The notes: a model not told the origin generated them from the sequence alone. A DNA stretch of 64,000 bases from Bacteroidia bacterium (GCA_030654175.1 JAURXZ010000008.1:51426-115425); one strand, 5' to 3'. Counted from the first letter of the stretch, positions 27,391 to 38,107 are shown. A program made the numbers and translations.

Positions 27391-28065
27391 TTATTTTAAT
27401 AACTCGTTTGCCACAGGAAAAATAAGTGATTCCCATAAAGCATATCCTTTAGCTGAAGGATGCAAACCATCAGTCGAAACCAGATCAGGCTCTGTTCCCA
27501 TTCTTTTGGAGACCTCAAAAAGGTCAACCGTTTTTAAATTTCGTTTCTTGGCTTCTGATATAATTATTTTATTGAATTCAGCAATTCCTTTTGAAATATC
27601 ACGTCCACGGCTATAATTTTTGCCTGAAGGTGTTACACTAAAATCAGGGAGTGTTATCAGGATCAATTTGTTTTTATCGGATAATTGTTTTTGTATATGA
27701 TCTATAATATAAATAAGTTTTTTCTTAAACATAGCAGAATCAGCACCTACCACCCAATCATTTGTTCCGATCAGTAATGTAACAAATGTGGGTTTTGATT
27801 TATCGAGTACAGGTAATTCATATTCGATCACAGCCTGAGTGGTCATTCCGTTTACGGCAGGATTCGCGATCAATTCGATGTCAATATTATTTTCTTTTAG
27901 ATGCTTGGTAAGCAAAACCGGCCACGATTCTTCTTCTTTTGCACCAGTACAGATAGTATATGAATCGCCTAAAGCAACATAGCGGACTGTTTGTTGTGCC
28001 ATCGTTTTTATCTGACAGGAATCAATAGTTATAATAAGCAGGATGCCGGCAATAAATTTATTCAT
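27391..28065 (-). CDS. SGNH/GDSL-family hydrolase, probable lipoprotein
   Basis: 224 residues. The N-terminus has a hydrophobic core and a possible lipobox ending at Cys17 (TIDSC). The SGNH blocks are: GDSY with the nucleophile Ser35 (ALGDSYT), the Gly in block II (AVNGMTTQ), GTND with its Asn (about 99-102), and DGLHPS with Asp and His near residues 200-203. The family deacylates lipids, sugars or peptidoglycan in the envelope. Exact substrate unknown. It is 125 bp upstream (minus strand) of the ABC exporter gene, separated from it by an AT-rich inverted repeat made of AAGTCAAAA-type units. Confidence 0.88.
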   Translation of the reverse strand: MNKFIAGILLIITIDSCQIKTMAQQTVRYVALGDSYTICTGAKEEESWPVLLTKHLKENNIDIELIANPAVNGMTTQAVIEYELPVLDKSKPTFVTLLIGTNDWVVGADSAMFKKKLIYIIDHIQKQLSDKNKLILITLPDFSVTPSGKNYSRGRDISKGIAEFNKIIISEAKKRNLKTVDLFEVSKRMGTEPDLVSTDGLHPSAKGYALWESLIFPVANELLK

Positions 28066-28141
28066 TTTTTTTAAAATTTGCGTAAAAATACAATACTTAA
28101 TAGGATGTTCTACTTCTTTAAAAATGCAAATTTCTCATATT

Positions 28142-28172
28142 TTTGTTTTAAACTATTATTTTACTACTTTCG
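28142..28172 (+). promoter_or_regulatory. Bacteroidota-type promoter for pntAB
   Basis: TTTG (28142-28145), a 19-nt spacer, then TACTTTCG (28165-28172), one mismatch from the TAnnTTTG consensus at -7. It lies 110 bp before the pntA start codon. Confidence 0.5.
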
Positions 28173-28281
28173 GGGCTTAGAAAAATAGAGAATAGATAGT
28201 TAGAGAGTAAGAAAAATTAAGAGTTTTTATTTACTTAAAAATTTTGTTCTTGAAAAACATCAAACTTAAGATAGTTAAATT

Positions 28282-29823
28282 ATGAAGGTAGGAATTCCAT
28301 CGGAAATTTTTCCAAATGAATTAAGGGTTGCGGCAACTCCCAAAACCGTTAAACGACTTCAGAAACAAGGATTTGAAGTTTATATTCAGCATAATGCCGG
28401 ATTAAAAGCAAATTTTTCTGATAAAGATTTTGAAGAAGCCGGAGCTAAAATAGTTGCTACAGCTGCCGATATATATGGCAAATCAGACATTGTACTAAAG
28501 GTAAAAGAACCTGCAATGGAAGAAGTTGACATGATGAAAGAAGGCTTGGTAATGCTTAGTTACCTATGGCCGGCACAAAATCAGCCCTTACTTCAAAAAT
28601 TAGCGGATAAAAAAGTAAATGCAATTGCTATGGATGCGATTCCTCGTATTTCCAGAGCCCAAAAAATGGATGTATTGTCATCAATGGCAAACATTGCAGG
28701 ATATAGATCTGTTATAGAAGGTTCATTTTATTTTGGAAGATTTCTTAACGGACAAATTACAGCTGCAGGTAAAGTAGAACCTGCTAAAGTATTGGTAATT
28801 GGAGCAGGTGTTGCAGGTTTGGCAGCAATTGGTGCTGCTAACTCGTTAGGTGCAATTGTAAGAGCATTTGATACACGAAAAGAAGTTGCAGAACAAATCG
28901 AATCGATGGGTGCGCAATTCTTAACTGTTGAAATTAATGAAGACGGTGCAACTGCATCCGGTTATTCAAAAGAAATGAGTAAGGCATTCATCGAAGCAGA
29001 GATGAAATTATTTTTAGAACAAGCTAAAGAAGTTGATATCGTTATTACCACCGCACAAATTCCTGGCAGACCCGCTCCTAAATTGTGGATGGATTATCAT
29101 GTTGCTGCCATGAAACCCGGTTCGGTTATTGTTGACTTAGCCGCATCAACTGGTGGGAATTGTGATCTTACCAGGAACGGAGAAGTTTATACAACCGACA
29201 ATGGAGTTACTATGGTTGGTAAATTAAATCAACTTCCTACTCAGGCTTCGCAGTTATACGGAAATAACTTATGTCATTTATTAGATGACATGGGTAAAGC
29301 AGAAAAGTGGAAAATTGATATGGAAGATGCCGTTGTGTCAAGAGCAATGGTAACTTATAATGGTAAAATTAACTGGCCACCAGCGCCACTTCCTGTTAGT
29401 CCTACAAAAACAAAGGCAGCGGAGGTTGTAGTGGAGGATCCAAAAATTGTTTCTGAAAGAAAAAATAAAAAAGAAGCAAAATCCATGGTTATTAAATTGG
29501 GTGTAATTGGTGCGCTTTTATTAGCTATGGGACAATTTGCTCCGGGCGAATTTATGCAACACTTTACAGTGTTTGTATTAGCCGTATTCATTGGCTGGCA
29601 AGTGATATGGAATGTATCTCATTCACTTCACACTCCATTAATGGCTATTACCAATGCTATTAGCGGTATCATCATCGTTGGCGGTCTATTACAAACTAAA
29701 GCTGATCTATCAAGTTCTTTAGTCATGACTGTTTTAGCATCTGTTGCTATTTTGGTTGCCAGCATCAATATTGTTGGAGGGTTTGTGGTTACTCACCGTA
29801 TGTTGAAAATGTTTAAAAAATAA
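28282..29823 (+). CDS. pntA: NAD(P) transhydrogenase subunit alpha (undivided form)
   Basis: 513 residues, the full-length alpha subunit joining domain I to its membrane segment; in many bacteria this is split into PntAA and PntAB. The N-terminal NAD(H)-binding domain contains [20 protein letters not shown], the [18 protein letters not shown] dinucleotide fold near 174-191, and [13 protein letters not shown]. After a Pro/Lys-rich linker (about 375-395) four hydrophobic helices (about 400-505) form part of the proton channel. With PntB it couples hydride transfer between NADH and NADP+ to proton flow, supplying NADPH. The two genes are 62 bp apart and likely form one transcript. Confidence 0.95.
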   Translation: MKVGIPSEIFPNELRVAATPKTVKRLQKQGFEVYIQHNAGLKANFSDKDFEEAGAKIVATAADIYGKSDIVLKVKEPAMEEVDMMKEGLVMLSYLWPAQNQPLLQKLADKKVNAIAMDAIPRISRAQKMDVLSSMANIAGYRSVIEGSFYFGRFLNGQITAAGKVEPAKVLVIGAGVAGLAAIGAANSLGAIVRAFDTRKEVAEQIESMGAQFLTVEINEDGATASGYSKEMSKAFIEAEMKLFLEQAKEVDIVITTAQIPGRPAPKLWMDYHVAAMKPGSVIVDLAASTGGNCDLTRNGEVYTTDNGVTMVGKLNQLPTQASQLYGNNLCHLLDDMGKAEKWKIDMEDAVVSRAMVTYNGKINWPPAPLPVSPTKTKAAEVVVEDPKIVSERKNKKEAKSMVIKLGVIGALLLAMGQFAPGEFMQHFTVFVLAVFIGWQVIWNVSHSLHTPLMAITNAISGIIIVGGLLQTKADLSSSLVMTVLASVAILVASINIVGGFVVTHRMLKMFKK

Positions 29824-29885
29824 CTAAGCAGTAGCTTCAGCCAAACCAGATAATAAAAAATAATAAAGGAGTTAAATCAGGAAAT

Positions 29886-31289
29886 ATGATCTTTATAGAA
29901 AAAGAAATTCAAACAGCAGCCTATTTATTTGCAAGTATTCTGTTCATTTTAAGTTTGGGAGGTTTATCCTCACAAGAATCCGCCAAACGAGGTGTGTTTT
30001 ATGGTATTGTAGGTATGGCTATCGCTGTACTTGCAACCGTTTTGGGTAAAGGTGTTGAAGGCCATGTTTATATTATTGGTGCTATTTCAGTAGCCGCAAT
30101 TATTGGAACACTGTTGGCACGTAAGGTTGAAATGACTTCCATGCCTCAGTTGGTTGCCATCTTACACAGTTTTGTTGGCTTAGCAGCGGTACTTGTTGGT
30201 TTTGGTTCATACCTTGATCCTGCAACTCATACATTAAGCGGTACAGAACATACCATCCATTTAGTGGAAGTATTTATTGGTGTTTTCATTGGTGCAATTA
30301 CGTTTACAGGTTCTATTGTTGCCTGGGGTAAATTAGAAGGTAAGATCATGAGCAAGCCTTTGTTGTACCCCGGAAGACATGCAGTTAATATACTAATGCT
30401 ACTTGCGTCTATTGTATTGGGTGTGTTATTTGCAGGGGCTGAAGGTCTTGATGGAATGATGTACTTATACATAATGACAGCTATTGCAGGTTTTATTGGT
30501 GTAATGTTAGTGATGGCAATTGGTGGTGCAGATATGCCGGTAGTCGTTTCTATGTTAAACTCCTACTCGGGTTGGGCTGCATCTGCTGCAGGTTTTATGT
30601 TAGGTAACGATCTATTAATTGTAACAGGTGCATTGGTTGGTAGTTCGGGTGCAATTCTTTCTATCATCATGTGTGAAGCAATGAACAGGTCTTTTTTCTC
30701 CGTTATACTTGGAGGCTTTGGCACGGTTAAATCATCGGGTGAAGCAACTGCTATTGAAGGAGAAGTAACTGCATTAAATCATGAAGAAGTTGCTGATCTG
30801 TTAAAAGAAGCGAGATCAGTAGTTATTGTACCGGGTTACGGAATGGCTGTTGCAAAAGCACAGTATCCAATTTATGAAATGGTAAAAATATTACAAAAAG
30901 CAGGAAAAAAAGTAAGATTCGCTATTCACCCTGTTGCCGGTCGTTTACCAGGTCACATGAATGTATTATTAGCAGAAGCAAACGTACCTTACGATATTGT
31001 ATTAGAAATGGACGAGATAAACGAAGACCTTCCTGAAACAGATGTTGTAATGGTAATTGGTGCAAACGATGTTGTTAATCCGGGAGCTCAGGATGATCCG
31101 TCAAGCCCTATTTATGGAATGCCGGTTATTGAAGCCTGGAAAGCGGAGAAAGTTATTATAATGAAACGTTCTATGTCGGTTGGTTACGCTGGTGTAGAAA
31201 ATCCTTTATTCTACAAACCAAATGCTGAAATGCTTTATGGTGATGCTAAAGATAGTGTTGAAAAGATATTAGGATTTTTAAAAGCCTGA
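29886..31289 (+). CDS. pntB: NAD(P) transhydrogenase subunit beta
   Basis: 467 residues. The first two thirds (about 10-285) are hydrophobic, with about nine membrane helices including [19 protein letters not shown] and the [20 protein letters not shown] segment that lines the proton path. The C-terminal NADP(H)-binding domain III has [39 protein letters not shown] and the [20 protein letters not shown] loop. All landmarks are intact. It completes the PntA-PntB enzyme. Confidence 0.96.
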   Translation: MIFIEKEIQTAAYLFASILFILSLGGLSSQESAKRGVFYGIVGMAIAVLATVLGKGVEGHVYIIGAISVAAIIGTLLARKVEMTSMPQLVAILHSFVGLAAVLVGFGSYLDPATHTLSGTEHTIHLVEVFIGVFIGAITFTGSIVAWGKLEGKIMSKPLLYPGRHAVNILMLLASIVLGVLFAGAEGLDGMMYLYIMTAIAGFIGVMLVMAIGGADMPVVVSMLNSYSGWAASAAGFMLGNDLLIVTGALVGSSGAILSIIMCEAMNRSFFSVILGGFGTVKSSGEATAIEGEVTALNHEEVADLLKEARSVVIVPGYGMAVAKAQYPIYEMVKILQKAGKKVRFAIHPVAGRLPGHMNVLLAEANVPYDIVLEMDEINEDLPETDVVMVIGANDVVNPGAQDDPSSPIYGMPVIEAWKAEKVIIMKRSMSVGYAGVENPLFYKPNAEMLYGDAKDSVEKILGFLKA

Positions 31290-31318
31290 TTCGCGTCTGT
31301 CCATTAAGTCAGGAAATG

Positions 31319-31364
31319 GCCACGAATTAACGAATTTAAACCAAAAACGCCTTTAATTCGTGGC
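31319..31364. repeat. GCCACGAATTAA palindromic repeat
   Basis: Perfect 12-bp arms: 31319-31330 (GCCACGAATTAA) and 31353-31364 (TTAATTCGTGGC), 22-nt spacer. It follows pntB by 30 bp. No T-tract, so a simple terminator is unlikely, though the hairpin could protect the 3' end of the pntAB mRNA. Confidence 0.7.
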
Positions 31365-31421
31365 AAGTATTGTGTTCATTTTCAGTTCAGGCTATTTCAC
31401 ATGAACAAATTTTCAAATTGA

Positions 31422-32921
31422 ATGTGTCATTCTTTTATTAAAATAAGGGTAATAAATATCATTGCACTTTGTGCATTGGTTCTCTCATTTTATTCATTTA
31501 ATGCTCAATCTCAGGTCACTACCGGAACTATATCGGGAAGTCCTTTCTGTGCCTGCGGTACCCTAAACATACCATTTACAAGTGTTGGAGTATTTATTGC
31601 AGGTAATATCTATACCGCGGAAATGTCTGATGCAGCTGGTAGTTTCGCCTCGCCTGTAATTATTGGTACGTTGGCCGGTACTTCCAATTTTGATTCCGTT
31701 TCTTGTATTTTACCTTGTGGAACTTCGGCAGGAGCAGGCTATCTCTTTAGAATAACAAGTTCAAGCCCGGCCTTTATCGGTACTGATAATGGTACAGGTA
31801 TAGTAATTAATTCCTCTGTTGTTCCTTCTGTTAGTATTACAGCAGCTGTATCCGGAATTATATGTACGGATACTACTGTTATATTTACCGCCACACCAAC
31901 TAATGGTGGAGTAGTACCCATTTATCAATGGCAAATAAATGGAGTAAATGTGGGAATCGATTCTACTGTTTACACCACGAGCGCTTTATTGAACATTGGA
32001 GATATTGTTAGTGTTATATTAACTTCTAATGCTGCTTGTGCAGCCCCCATATCAGTTCAGGCTGATACGGTTATAAATTGTGTAGCAATTTCAACAGGCG
32101 CTTTAACGGCAAGCTCTTACTGCGCCTGCGATACTATAGATATACCTTTTTCAAGCACCGGAACCCTCACTGCCGGTAATAGTTATACCGGGCAAGTTTC
32201 CGATTCGGTCGGCAGTTTTGCAGCACCTGTAACTATTGGAACTTTGGTAAGTACATCTAATGCTGGCACTATTTCGTGTGTGATACCTTGTGGATCCTTT
32301 GCTGGAACAGGTTATCTTTTCAGAGTAATTAGCTCTTCACCTGCAGCCACTGGCGCTGATAATGGTTTGAATATTATTATTAATTCAGTGGTTGTGCCGT
32401 CTGTAAGTATCTCTACTACAGCAACTAATGCATTATGTATAAGTCCGGCAGTAACTTTTACAGCATCTCCTTTAAATGGTGGAACATTGCCTGTTTATCA
32501 ATGGCAGAGAAATAGTATTAATGTAGGAACAAATTCTCCTGTTTATAATTCTTCAGGAGCATTTATGAATGGAGAAACCATCAGCGTTATTCTTACATCA
32601 AATGCAGTTTGTGCAACACCAACTGTATCACAAACCAATACTGTTATTGCCTGTCCTGCCATAGAAATACCAAATGTATTTACTCCAAATGGGGATGGTA
32701 TTAACGATGTATTTAAAATAAATTTAAGTGGCGAAAGTTTGATCAACTTCAATGTAAACATCTATGATCGCTGGGGAATCCTTGTATTTGCCTCCTCAAG
32801 TATCAATAATAAATGGGATGGACGAACAACTTCCGGGTTAAAAGTGGAGAGTGGCACTTATTTTTATGTGCTGGATCTAAACAACGTGGAGTACAAAGGG
32901 CATGTTACTGTTTTGGAATAG
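31422..32921 (+). CDS. Secreted protein with two tandem repeats and a T9SS type B (gliding-associated) sorting domain
   Basis: 499 residues with a signal peptide (about 1-31). The mature protein consists of two closely related units of about 190 residues, each starting FCACGTLNIPF or YCACDTIDIPF, then ITSSSPA/ISSSPA and an IYQWQ/VYQWQ segment with SVILTSNA, the last part resembling Ig-like domains of T9SS adhesins. The C-terminal 85 residues are the type B sorting domain: IEIPNVFTPNGDGINDVFKI, YDRWGILVFASSS, KWDGRT and a YVLDLN-x-GHVTV end. It should be exported by the T9SS and attached to or released from the cell surface. Function beyond that is unknown. Confidence 0.9.
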   Translation: MCHSFIKIRVINIIALCALVLSFYSFNAQSQVTTGTISGSPFCACGTLNIPFTSVGVFIAGNIYTAEMSDAAGSFASPVIIGTLAGTSNFDSVSCILPCGTSAGAGYLFRITSSSPAFIGTDNGTGIVINSSVVPSVSITAAVSGIICTDTTVIFTATPTNGGVVPIYQWQINGVNVGIDSTVYTTSALLNIGDIVSVILTSNAACAAPISVQADTVINCVAISTGALTASSYCACDTIDIPFSSTGTLTAGNSYTGQVSDSVGSFAAPVTIGTLVSTSNAGTISCVIPCGSFAGTGYLFRVISSSPAATGADNGLNIIINSVVVPSVSISTTATNALCISPAVTFTASPLNGGTLPVYQWQRNSINVGTNSPVYNSSGAFMNGETISVILTSNAVCATPTVSQTNTVIACPAIEIPNVFTPNGDGINDVFKINLSGESLINFNVNIYDRWGILVFASSSINNKWDGRTTSGLKVESGTYFYVLDLNNVEYKGHVTVLE

Positions 32922-32957
32922 TGTTGATTATCTATATAATTTAAAGTTAAATTATCT

Positions 32958-33045
32958 GGGCGTTCCCTTTCTGAAAAAGAAAGGGCGGGCTTTTCACTCC
33001 AATCTTTTCTAAACAGAAAAGGATTTACGTTTCAATCCCTAACGC
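32958..33045 (+). repeat. GGGCGTT/AACGC dispersed structured repeat, copy C
   Basis: An 88-bp copy between convergent secreted-protein genes. Hairpin 1 is CCCTTTCTGAAAAAGAAAGG G, hairpin 2 TTTTCTAAACAGAAAA, then GGATTTACGTTTCAATCCC and TAACGC. GCGTT at the start pairs with AACGC at the end. Confidence 0.85.
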
Positions 33046-33111
33046 GGCAATATCAATGAAATCATCATCATCACATTTATAAAATTGGGTTACAGGCACT
33101 ATTTATTTAAC

Positions 33112-33142
33112 AAAAAAGTTCGCATTTAGCGAACTTTTTTTA
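33112..33142. terminator. Bidirectional terminator between convergent genes
   Basis: AAAAAAGTTCGC, loop ATTTA, GCGAACTTTTTT: a perfect stem with A/T flanks that gives a T-run on either strand. It lies in the gap between the type B sorting-domain gene (plus) and the FG-GAP gene (minus). Confidence 0.85.
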
Positions 33143-33165
33143 TTCATTTCAAACTTCCTTTTTCA

Positions 33166-35559
33166 CTACCTGCTTATCACCACTTTATTAAACGATTTTC
33201 CCATTTTACTCTCCGTTAAAAGCGTATAGATCCCGTCAACCAAATGGCTTGTATTTAGGATCGTGTTATTCGCCACTTCTTTTTCCAATACTAATTTACC
33301 AACAATATCGTATAGTAAAACGGTCGCTTTACCGGTAATACCTGTTATGTTAAGCGTATTGCCGGCCGGGTTCGGATAAATGTTTACTGCTGAATGGTTA
33401 TTTAATTGTTGTATCCCTACACTTCCTATGTGCTTTACATTGGAACGTGAAGCGGTAAAATCTGAGCGTGTTGGTTGGCAGACACCTGCTACCATTAATG
33501 CTTCCACATAATAACTCGCATCCGGGAAAGAAGCGAATTGTACATCCGTATATCCAAACTGATTACCTGTTGTATTACCTATCAATATAAAGTTGCCTGT
33601 TGAATTATCATCTCTGTAAATATAATAATTTGATACAGGCGTTGTATTATTCTGCACCTGATAAGGGGTCCAGTTGAAATTGGCGCCATTATTATTCAGA
33701 TATATAGAGTTGTGGTAATCGCAGAAAAGCGATGCTACACCATGTGTGTTTTTACTTTTTAATTTATAACGGTATCCTGTTGTTGCAGGGTTGGCAGCAA
33801 AGTCATCAAATGTGCTAAGAGAATCTTTTGAAACCGTACCTATAGGCTGGTAGTTATTGGTAGATATTTCACGATACACTATAAAGCTATCAATTGCTGT
33901 CAAATCAAGGTTAGTTTTTTCCCAAACAACGATATTATGAGTATTGCTGGAATCAACAGTTATCAAACAAACAGGAGGTGTAGGTGGAATTGGTCCTGCC
34001 TGAATAGTTTGAGTGTATGTGTTGGTACAAAGATTCGAGTCAATTAAATTCAAGGTATAGGTGCCCTGACAAAGCCCACCAATAGAATCAATAGAGGCTA
34101 AAAGAATTTGATTAGCATCAAGCCATTCTGGTTGAATAGTACCTGTACCGCCTGTTAAATCAGCTGTAATTGAACCGTCACAATATAAAGTAGAACTTTC
34201 ATCTTGTGTTGTGAAAGTGGCTGTTGGTGCTGGATTTACTGAAATTGTTTTTGTTGCCGTATTGGAACAGCCTGCAGTTGTTCCTGTTACTGTATAGGTT
34301 GTGAGTGTTGTAGGTCCTGTAAATGCTACCCCATCTATAGCGCCTCCAGTCCAGGTAAAAGAATCAGCACCGTCACCAGTAAGTGTTAGAGATGCTCCCG
34401 AGCAAATGGTTGTTGCACTTGCGTTAGCCGTAACGATGGGTAAAATATTTAATAAAATTGAAGTGTTGTCATCCCCGAAATTGGTCACTGCCAAATCGAT
34501 TTTGCCATCTGAATTAAAATCAGCACTGGTAACTGCCCAAGGATCATTGCCCAAAGTGAAAATAGTTGGAGTACTAAAGTTACCTGTTCCTAACCCGGTT
34601 AATATTTCAACAGTGCCGTTATAGCGAAGGGTTACTGCCAGATCTTTTTTACCATCAAAGTTGAAGTCTGCACTAACCAGCGAATAAGGATCACCGCCAA
34701 TAGTTGCGGCTGTCGCGGCAGTAAATCCTCCAGTTCCATTACCTAATAATGCTATAACTTTTTTATTGATACTAGTTTGATAACATATTGCCAAATCAGC
34801 TTTATTATCCGAATTAAAATCACTTGTAATGATAGCATGTGGATAACCACCAACTGTAAAATTGGTTGTAGGACCAAATCCCCCATTACCGTCACCCAAA
34901 AATATCGAAACATTGTTGTTAACATTTTGACTGGCTACGGCCAAATCAGGATTTCCATCTGCATTAAAATCGGCACTTGCTATTGAATAAGAAGAATAAG
35001 CTGCGGCAAAAGTATTGGCAGTACCAAAGTTACCTGTTCCGTCACCCAATAATACTGATACGCTGCCTGAGCCACCTGCATTAGCTGTTGCTAGATCAAT
35101 TTTTCCGTCACCGTTAAAATCAGCGCTTACCACTGATATTGGGGTATAACCATTAAACCCGATTGTGTCGAAGGAAAAGCCAATTGGAGTATTAAAAGTT
35201 CCATCACCATTGCCTAAAGTTACCCATCCTGTAGTTGCTAGATCAGCATTGCCGTCTGCGTTAAAATCTGCACTTATAACAAAATTAGCCGGAACGGTTC
35301 CGCTAAAGTCTGTTGCCGGACCAAATGCACCTGTTCCATTACCGAGTAATACTGACATGGTGCCTGCATTATTAGCCGTTGCTATGTCTACAATACCATC
35401 ACCATTAAAATCCGCACTTGTAACTGAAAGGGGGCCAGACCCTCCCGAAAAGTTGGTTGGGGAAGAAAAACACACCTGTGCCTCTGCATTCTGAGTTAAA
35501 ATTTGAAATTGAAAAGTAACAATGGCAAATAATACAAGGTGTAGTTTTTTAATTTTCAT
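33166..35559 (-). CDS. Secreted FG-GAP/VCBS-repeat protein with T9SS type A sorting domain (paralogue 1)
   Basis: 797 residues: signal peptide (about 1-27), then seven repeats of about 50 residues with the Ca-binding consensus SADFNGDGxxDLA (residues about 40-380), forming an integrin-type beta-propeller. A glycine/threonine-rich Ig-like module (SGASLTLTGDGADSFTW, about 390-440) follows, then FN3-like segments, and the C-terminal T9SS type A domain: NIYPNPAGNTLNI, TVLLYDIVGKLVLEKE, LVDGIYTLLTES, FNKVVISR. It is a surface-exposed or released protein that probably binds something extracellular. The neighbour at 35693-38107 is a paralogue with a different middle module. Confidence 0.92.
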   Translation of the reverse strand: MKIKKLHLVLFAIVTFQFQILTQNAEAQVCFSSPTNFSGGSGPLSVTSADFNGDGIVDIATANNAGTMSVLLGNGTGAFGPATDFSGTVPANFVISADFNADGNADLATTGWVTLGNGDGTFNTPIGFSFDTIGFNGYTPISVVSADFNGDGKIDLATANAGGSGSVSVLLGDGTGNFGTANTFAAAYSSYSIASADFNADGNPDLAVASQNVNNNVSIFLGDGNGGFGPTTNFTVGGYPHAIITSDFNSDNKADLAICYQTSINKKVIALLGNGTGGFTAATAATIGGDPYSLVSADFNFDGKKDLAVTLRYNGTVEILTGLGTGNFSTPTIFTLGNDPWAVTSADFNSDGKIDLAVTNFGDDNTSILLNILPIVTANASATTICSGASLTLTGDGADSFTWTGGAIDGVAFTGPTTLTTYTVTGTTAGCSNTATKTISVNPAPTATFTTQDESSTLYCDGSITADLTGGTGTIQPEWLDANQILLASIDSIGGLCQGTYTLNLIDSNLCTNTYTQTIQAGPIPPTPPVCLITVDSSNTHNIVVWEKTNLDLTAIDSFIVYREISTNNYQPIGTVSKDSLSTFDDFAANPATTGYRYKLKSKNTHGVASLFCDYHNSIYLNNNGANFNWTPYQVQNNTTPVSNYYIYRDDNSTGNFILIGNTTGNQFGYTDVQFASFPDASYYVEALMVAGVCQPTRSDFTASRSNVKHIGSVGIQQLNNHSAVNIYPNPAGNTLNITGITGKATVLLYDIVGKLVLEKEVANNTILNTSHLVDGIYTLLTESKMGKSFNKVVISR

Positions 35560-35692
35560 AACTAGTTCATTTTAAGTGAAATATGGCCTGTTTTTGACTT
35601 TTTGTTTCAGTTTTTTTATCTGGTGGTTTACTCTGAGATGTAATATCAATTAAAATTATGCTTTAAAACCTGCATAATACCGCTTTGTTTAA

Positions 35693-38107
35693 CTACCTGC
35701 TTATCACCACTTTATTAAACGATCTTCCCATTTTACTCTCTGTTAAAAGCGTATAGATTCCGTCCACCAAATTGCTTGTATTTAGGATAGTATTATTCTC
35801 CACTTCTTTTTCCATTACTAATTTACCAACCACATCATATAGTAAAAGAGTAGCTTTACCTGTAATACCAGTTATGTTAAGTGTATTTCCGGCTGGGTTC
35901 GGGTAAATGTTAACTATTGTATGATTGTTTAATTCCTGAACTCCGGCCGCTCCAAAGTGTTTTACATTGGAACGTGAGGCGGTAAAGTCTGAACGTGTCG
36001 GTTGGCAGGCACCTGCTGCCATCACTGCTTCCACATAATAACTGGCATCGGGGAAAGACGCAAATTGTATATCCGTATAACCAAATTGGTTACCTGTTGT
36101 ATTACCTATCAATATAAAGTTGCCGTTTGAATTGTCATCTCTATATACATTATATGTAGATACCGGGGTCGTGTTATTTTGAACTTGATAAGGTGTCCAA
36201 TTGAAATTAGCACCATTATTATTCAAATATATGGTGTTGTGGTAATCGCAGGAAAGCGATAATACACCTTGGGTGTTTTTACTTTTTAATTTATACCGGT
36301 ATCCTGTAGTTGCAGGGTTAGCAGCAAAGTCATCAAATGTGCTCAGAGAATCTTTAGAAACTGTACCAAGGGGTTGATAGTTGTTGGTAGTTATTTCGCG
36401 GTAAACCACAAAGCTATCAATGACAGTCAAATCCAGATTTGTTTTTTCCCAAACAACTATGTTATGAGAGTTGGTGGGATCCACCGTTATCAGGCAAACA
36501 GGAGGTGTTGGAGGTATAGGTCCTGCCTGAAGAGTTTGTGTAAAGGTGTTTGTGCAAAGGTTTCCATCAATTAAATTCAATGTATACGATCCCTGACAAA
36601 GGGAGTCAATAGAATTTGTAGAGGATAAAAGGATTTGGTTCGAATCAAACCACTGTGCTTGAATAGTTCCGGTGCCTCCTGTTAAGTTAGCGATAATTGA
36701 ACCGTCACAATATAGGGTTGAACTTTCATCCTGTGCAGTAAAGGAGGCGGTAGGTTGTGGGTTAACAGTTGTTGTTACCGGCTTTATATCTGCACACCCG
36801 CCTGTGGCAGTTGTTTTTATATAAAATATTCCTGCTGGAACAGCATTTGGTAATAATAATGGGATTGTAGCAACTGCGTTTGTCCAGTAGCTTAATGTGC
36901 CACCTCCCGTACTTCCTGCAGTTACAGAGCCTGTTGTGATATTTATTGTATTCGGAAAACATACAGCTGCGGGGCTGGTAATTAATAAAACTGGCGGAGG
37001 AAAATTTAATAATACCGATATGTAACTTGAGTAATTATGAATTGTAGCAATGTCGATTTCTAAATCTCCATTAAAATCAGCACAAATAAGAAATACAGGG
37101 CCATTGCCTACCATAAAATTTATTTCAGGGGCGAAACTGCCTGTGCCATTGCCCAATAGCACAGATATGTTGTTTGGAAAATGATTAGCTGTTGCCAAAT
37201 CGGAATATCCATCTCCATTAAAATCAGCACTAATAATAGATTTAGGAGTAGAATCTATATCAAAGTTAACAGCAACGCTAAAACTACCTAAGCCATTGCC
37301 CAACAATATTGATACATTGTCAACTCCACTATTCGCTGTAGCTAAATCGGTGTTTCCATCTGCATTGAAATCAGCACTGATAAGCGAAAGAGGATAACTG
37401 CCTACCCCAAAATTTGTAGGAACACCAAAGTTACCAGTACCATCACCAAGTAAAATAACTACAATACTATCAATAGAAATAGTTGTGGCCAGGTCGGCTT
37501 TATTATCTCCGTTAAAATCAGCGCTTATGATGGAATAGGAATCACCACTTATTGAAAAATTAGATTCAGAGCCAAAGCCGCCTAATCCATCGCCTAAAAA
37601 TACTGATATACTTTGTGAACCCCAATTCGCTGTGGCTAAATCGATTTTGTTATCTCCATTAAAGTCTCCACCTGTCAAAGAATGTGGAATACCAGTTATG
37701 GCAAAGTTTGTGGCCACACTAAAACTGCCTGTACCATCGCCAAATATTACTGATAAATTGTTTGAATACTCATTAGATGTTGCCAGATCTACAAAGTTAT
37801 CACCATTAAAGTCGCCAGTAATAATCGAATTAGGAGAAAGGCCTACTGTAAAATTAGTAACAGCCCCAAAGCTCCCTGCTCCGTTACCTAAATATATTGC
37901 GACACTGCTATCATTGGTGAAAATTATTGCCAAGTCCGCATCGCCATCTCCATTAAAATCTGCACTTACGCCAGAATTAGAATTATAATTTACCGGAAAA
38001 TTGGTACTAGGAGAAAAACAAACCTGAGCCTCGGCCTTTTGAATTAAAAATTGAAAGCTAAAAATAGCAAGGGTAAATAATACAAGGTGTAGTTTTTTAA
38101 TTTTCAT
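35693..38107 (-). CDS. Secreted FG-GAP/VCBS-repeat protein with T9SS type A sorting domain (paralogue 2)
   Basis: 804 residues with the same layout as the neighbour: signal peptide, seven FG-GAP repeats (for example SADFNGDGDADLAIIF, TGDFNGDNFVDLATSN), a middle module, FN3-like part and type A sorting domain. The final 340 residues, from QDESSTLYCDGS on, are almost the same as in paralogue 1, but the module between propeller and that region is unrelated (LITSPAAVCFPNTINITT, with ATGGCADIKPVTTT). Both genes are 133 bp apart and likely arose by tandem duplication followed by exchange of one module. Confidence 0.92.
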   Translation of the reverse strand: MKIKKLHLVLFTLAIFSFQFLIQKAEAQVCFSPSTNFPVNYNSNSGVSADFNGDGDADLAIIFTNDSSVAIYLGNGAGSFGAVTNFTVGLSPNSIITGDFNGDNFVDLATSNEYSNNLSVIFGDGTGSFSVATNFAITGIPHSLTGGDFNGDNKIDLATANWGSQSISVFLGDGLGGFGSESNFSISGDSYSIISADFNGDNKADLATTISIDSIVVILLGDGTGNFGVPTNFGVGSYPLSLISADFNADGNTDLATANSGVDNVSILLGNGLGSFSVAVNFDIDSTPKSIISADFNGDGYSDLATANHFPNNISVLLGNGTGSFAPEINFMVGNGPVFLICADFNGDLEIDIATIHNYSSYISVLLNFPPPVLLITSPAAVCFPNTINITTGSVTAGSTGGGTLSYWTNAVATIPLLLPNAVPAGIFYIKTTATGGCADIKPVTTTVNPQPTASFTAQDESSTLYCDGSIIANLTGGTGTIQAQWFDSNQILLSSTNSIDSLCQGSYTLNLIDGNLCTNTFTQTLQAGPIPPTPPVCLITVDPTNSHNIVVWEKTNLDLTVIDSFVVYREITTNNYQPLGTVSKDSLSTFDDFAANPATTGYRYKLKSKNTQGVLSLSCDYHNTIYLNNNGANFNWTPYQVQNNTTPVSTYNVYRDDNSNGNFILIGNTTGNQFGYTDIQFASFPDASYYVEAVMAAGACQPTRSDFTASRSNVKHFGAAGVQELNNHTIVNIYPNPAGNTLNITGITGKATLLLYDVVGKLVMEKEVENNTILNTSNLVDGIYTLLTESKMGRSFNKVVISR

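Noticed and set aside
34301..35494. Long plus-strand frames opposite the FG-GAP genes
   Set aside because: These are antisense shadows of the regular codon pattern of the Ca-binding repeats. They have no start context, and the minus-strand genes are complete.
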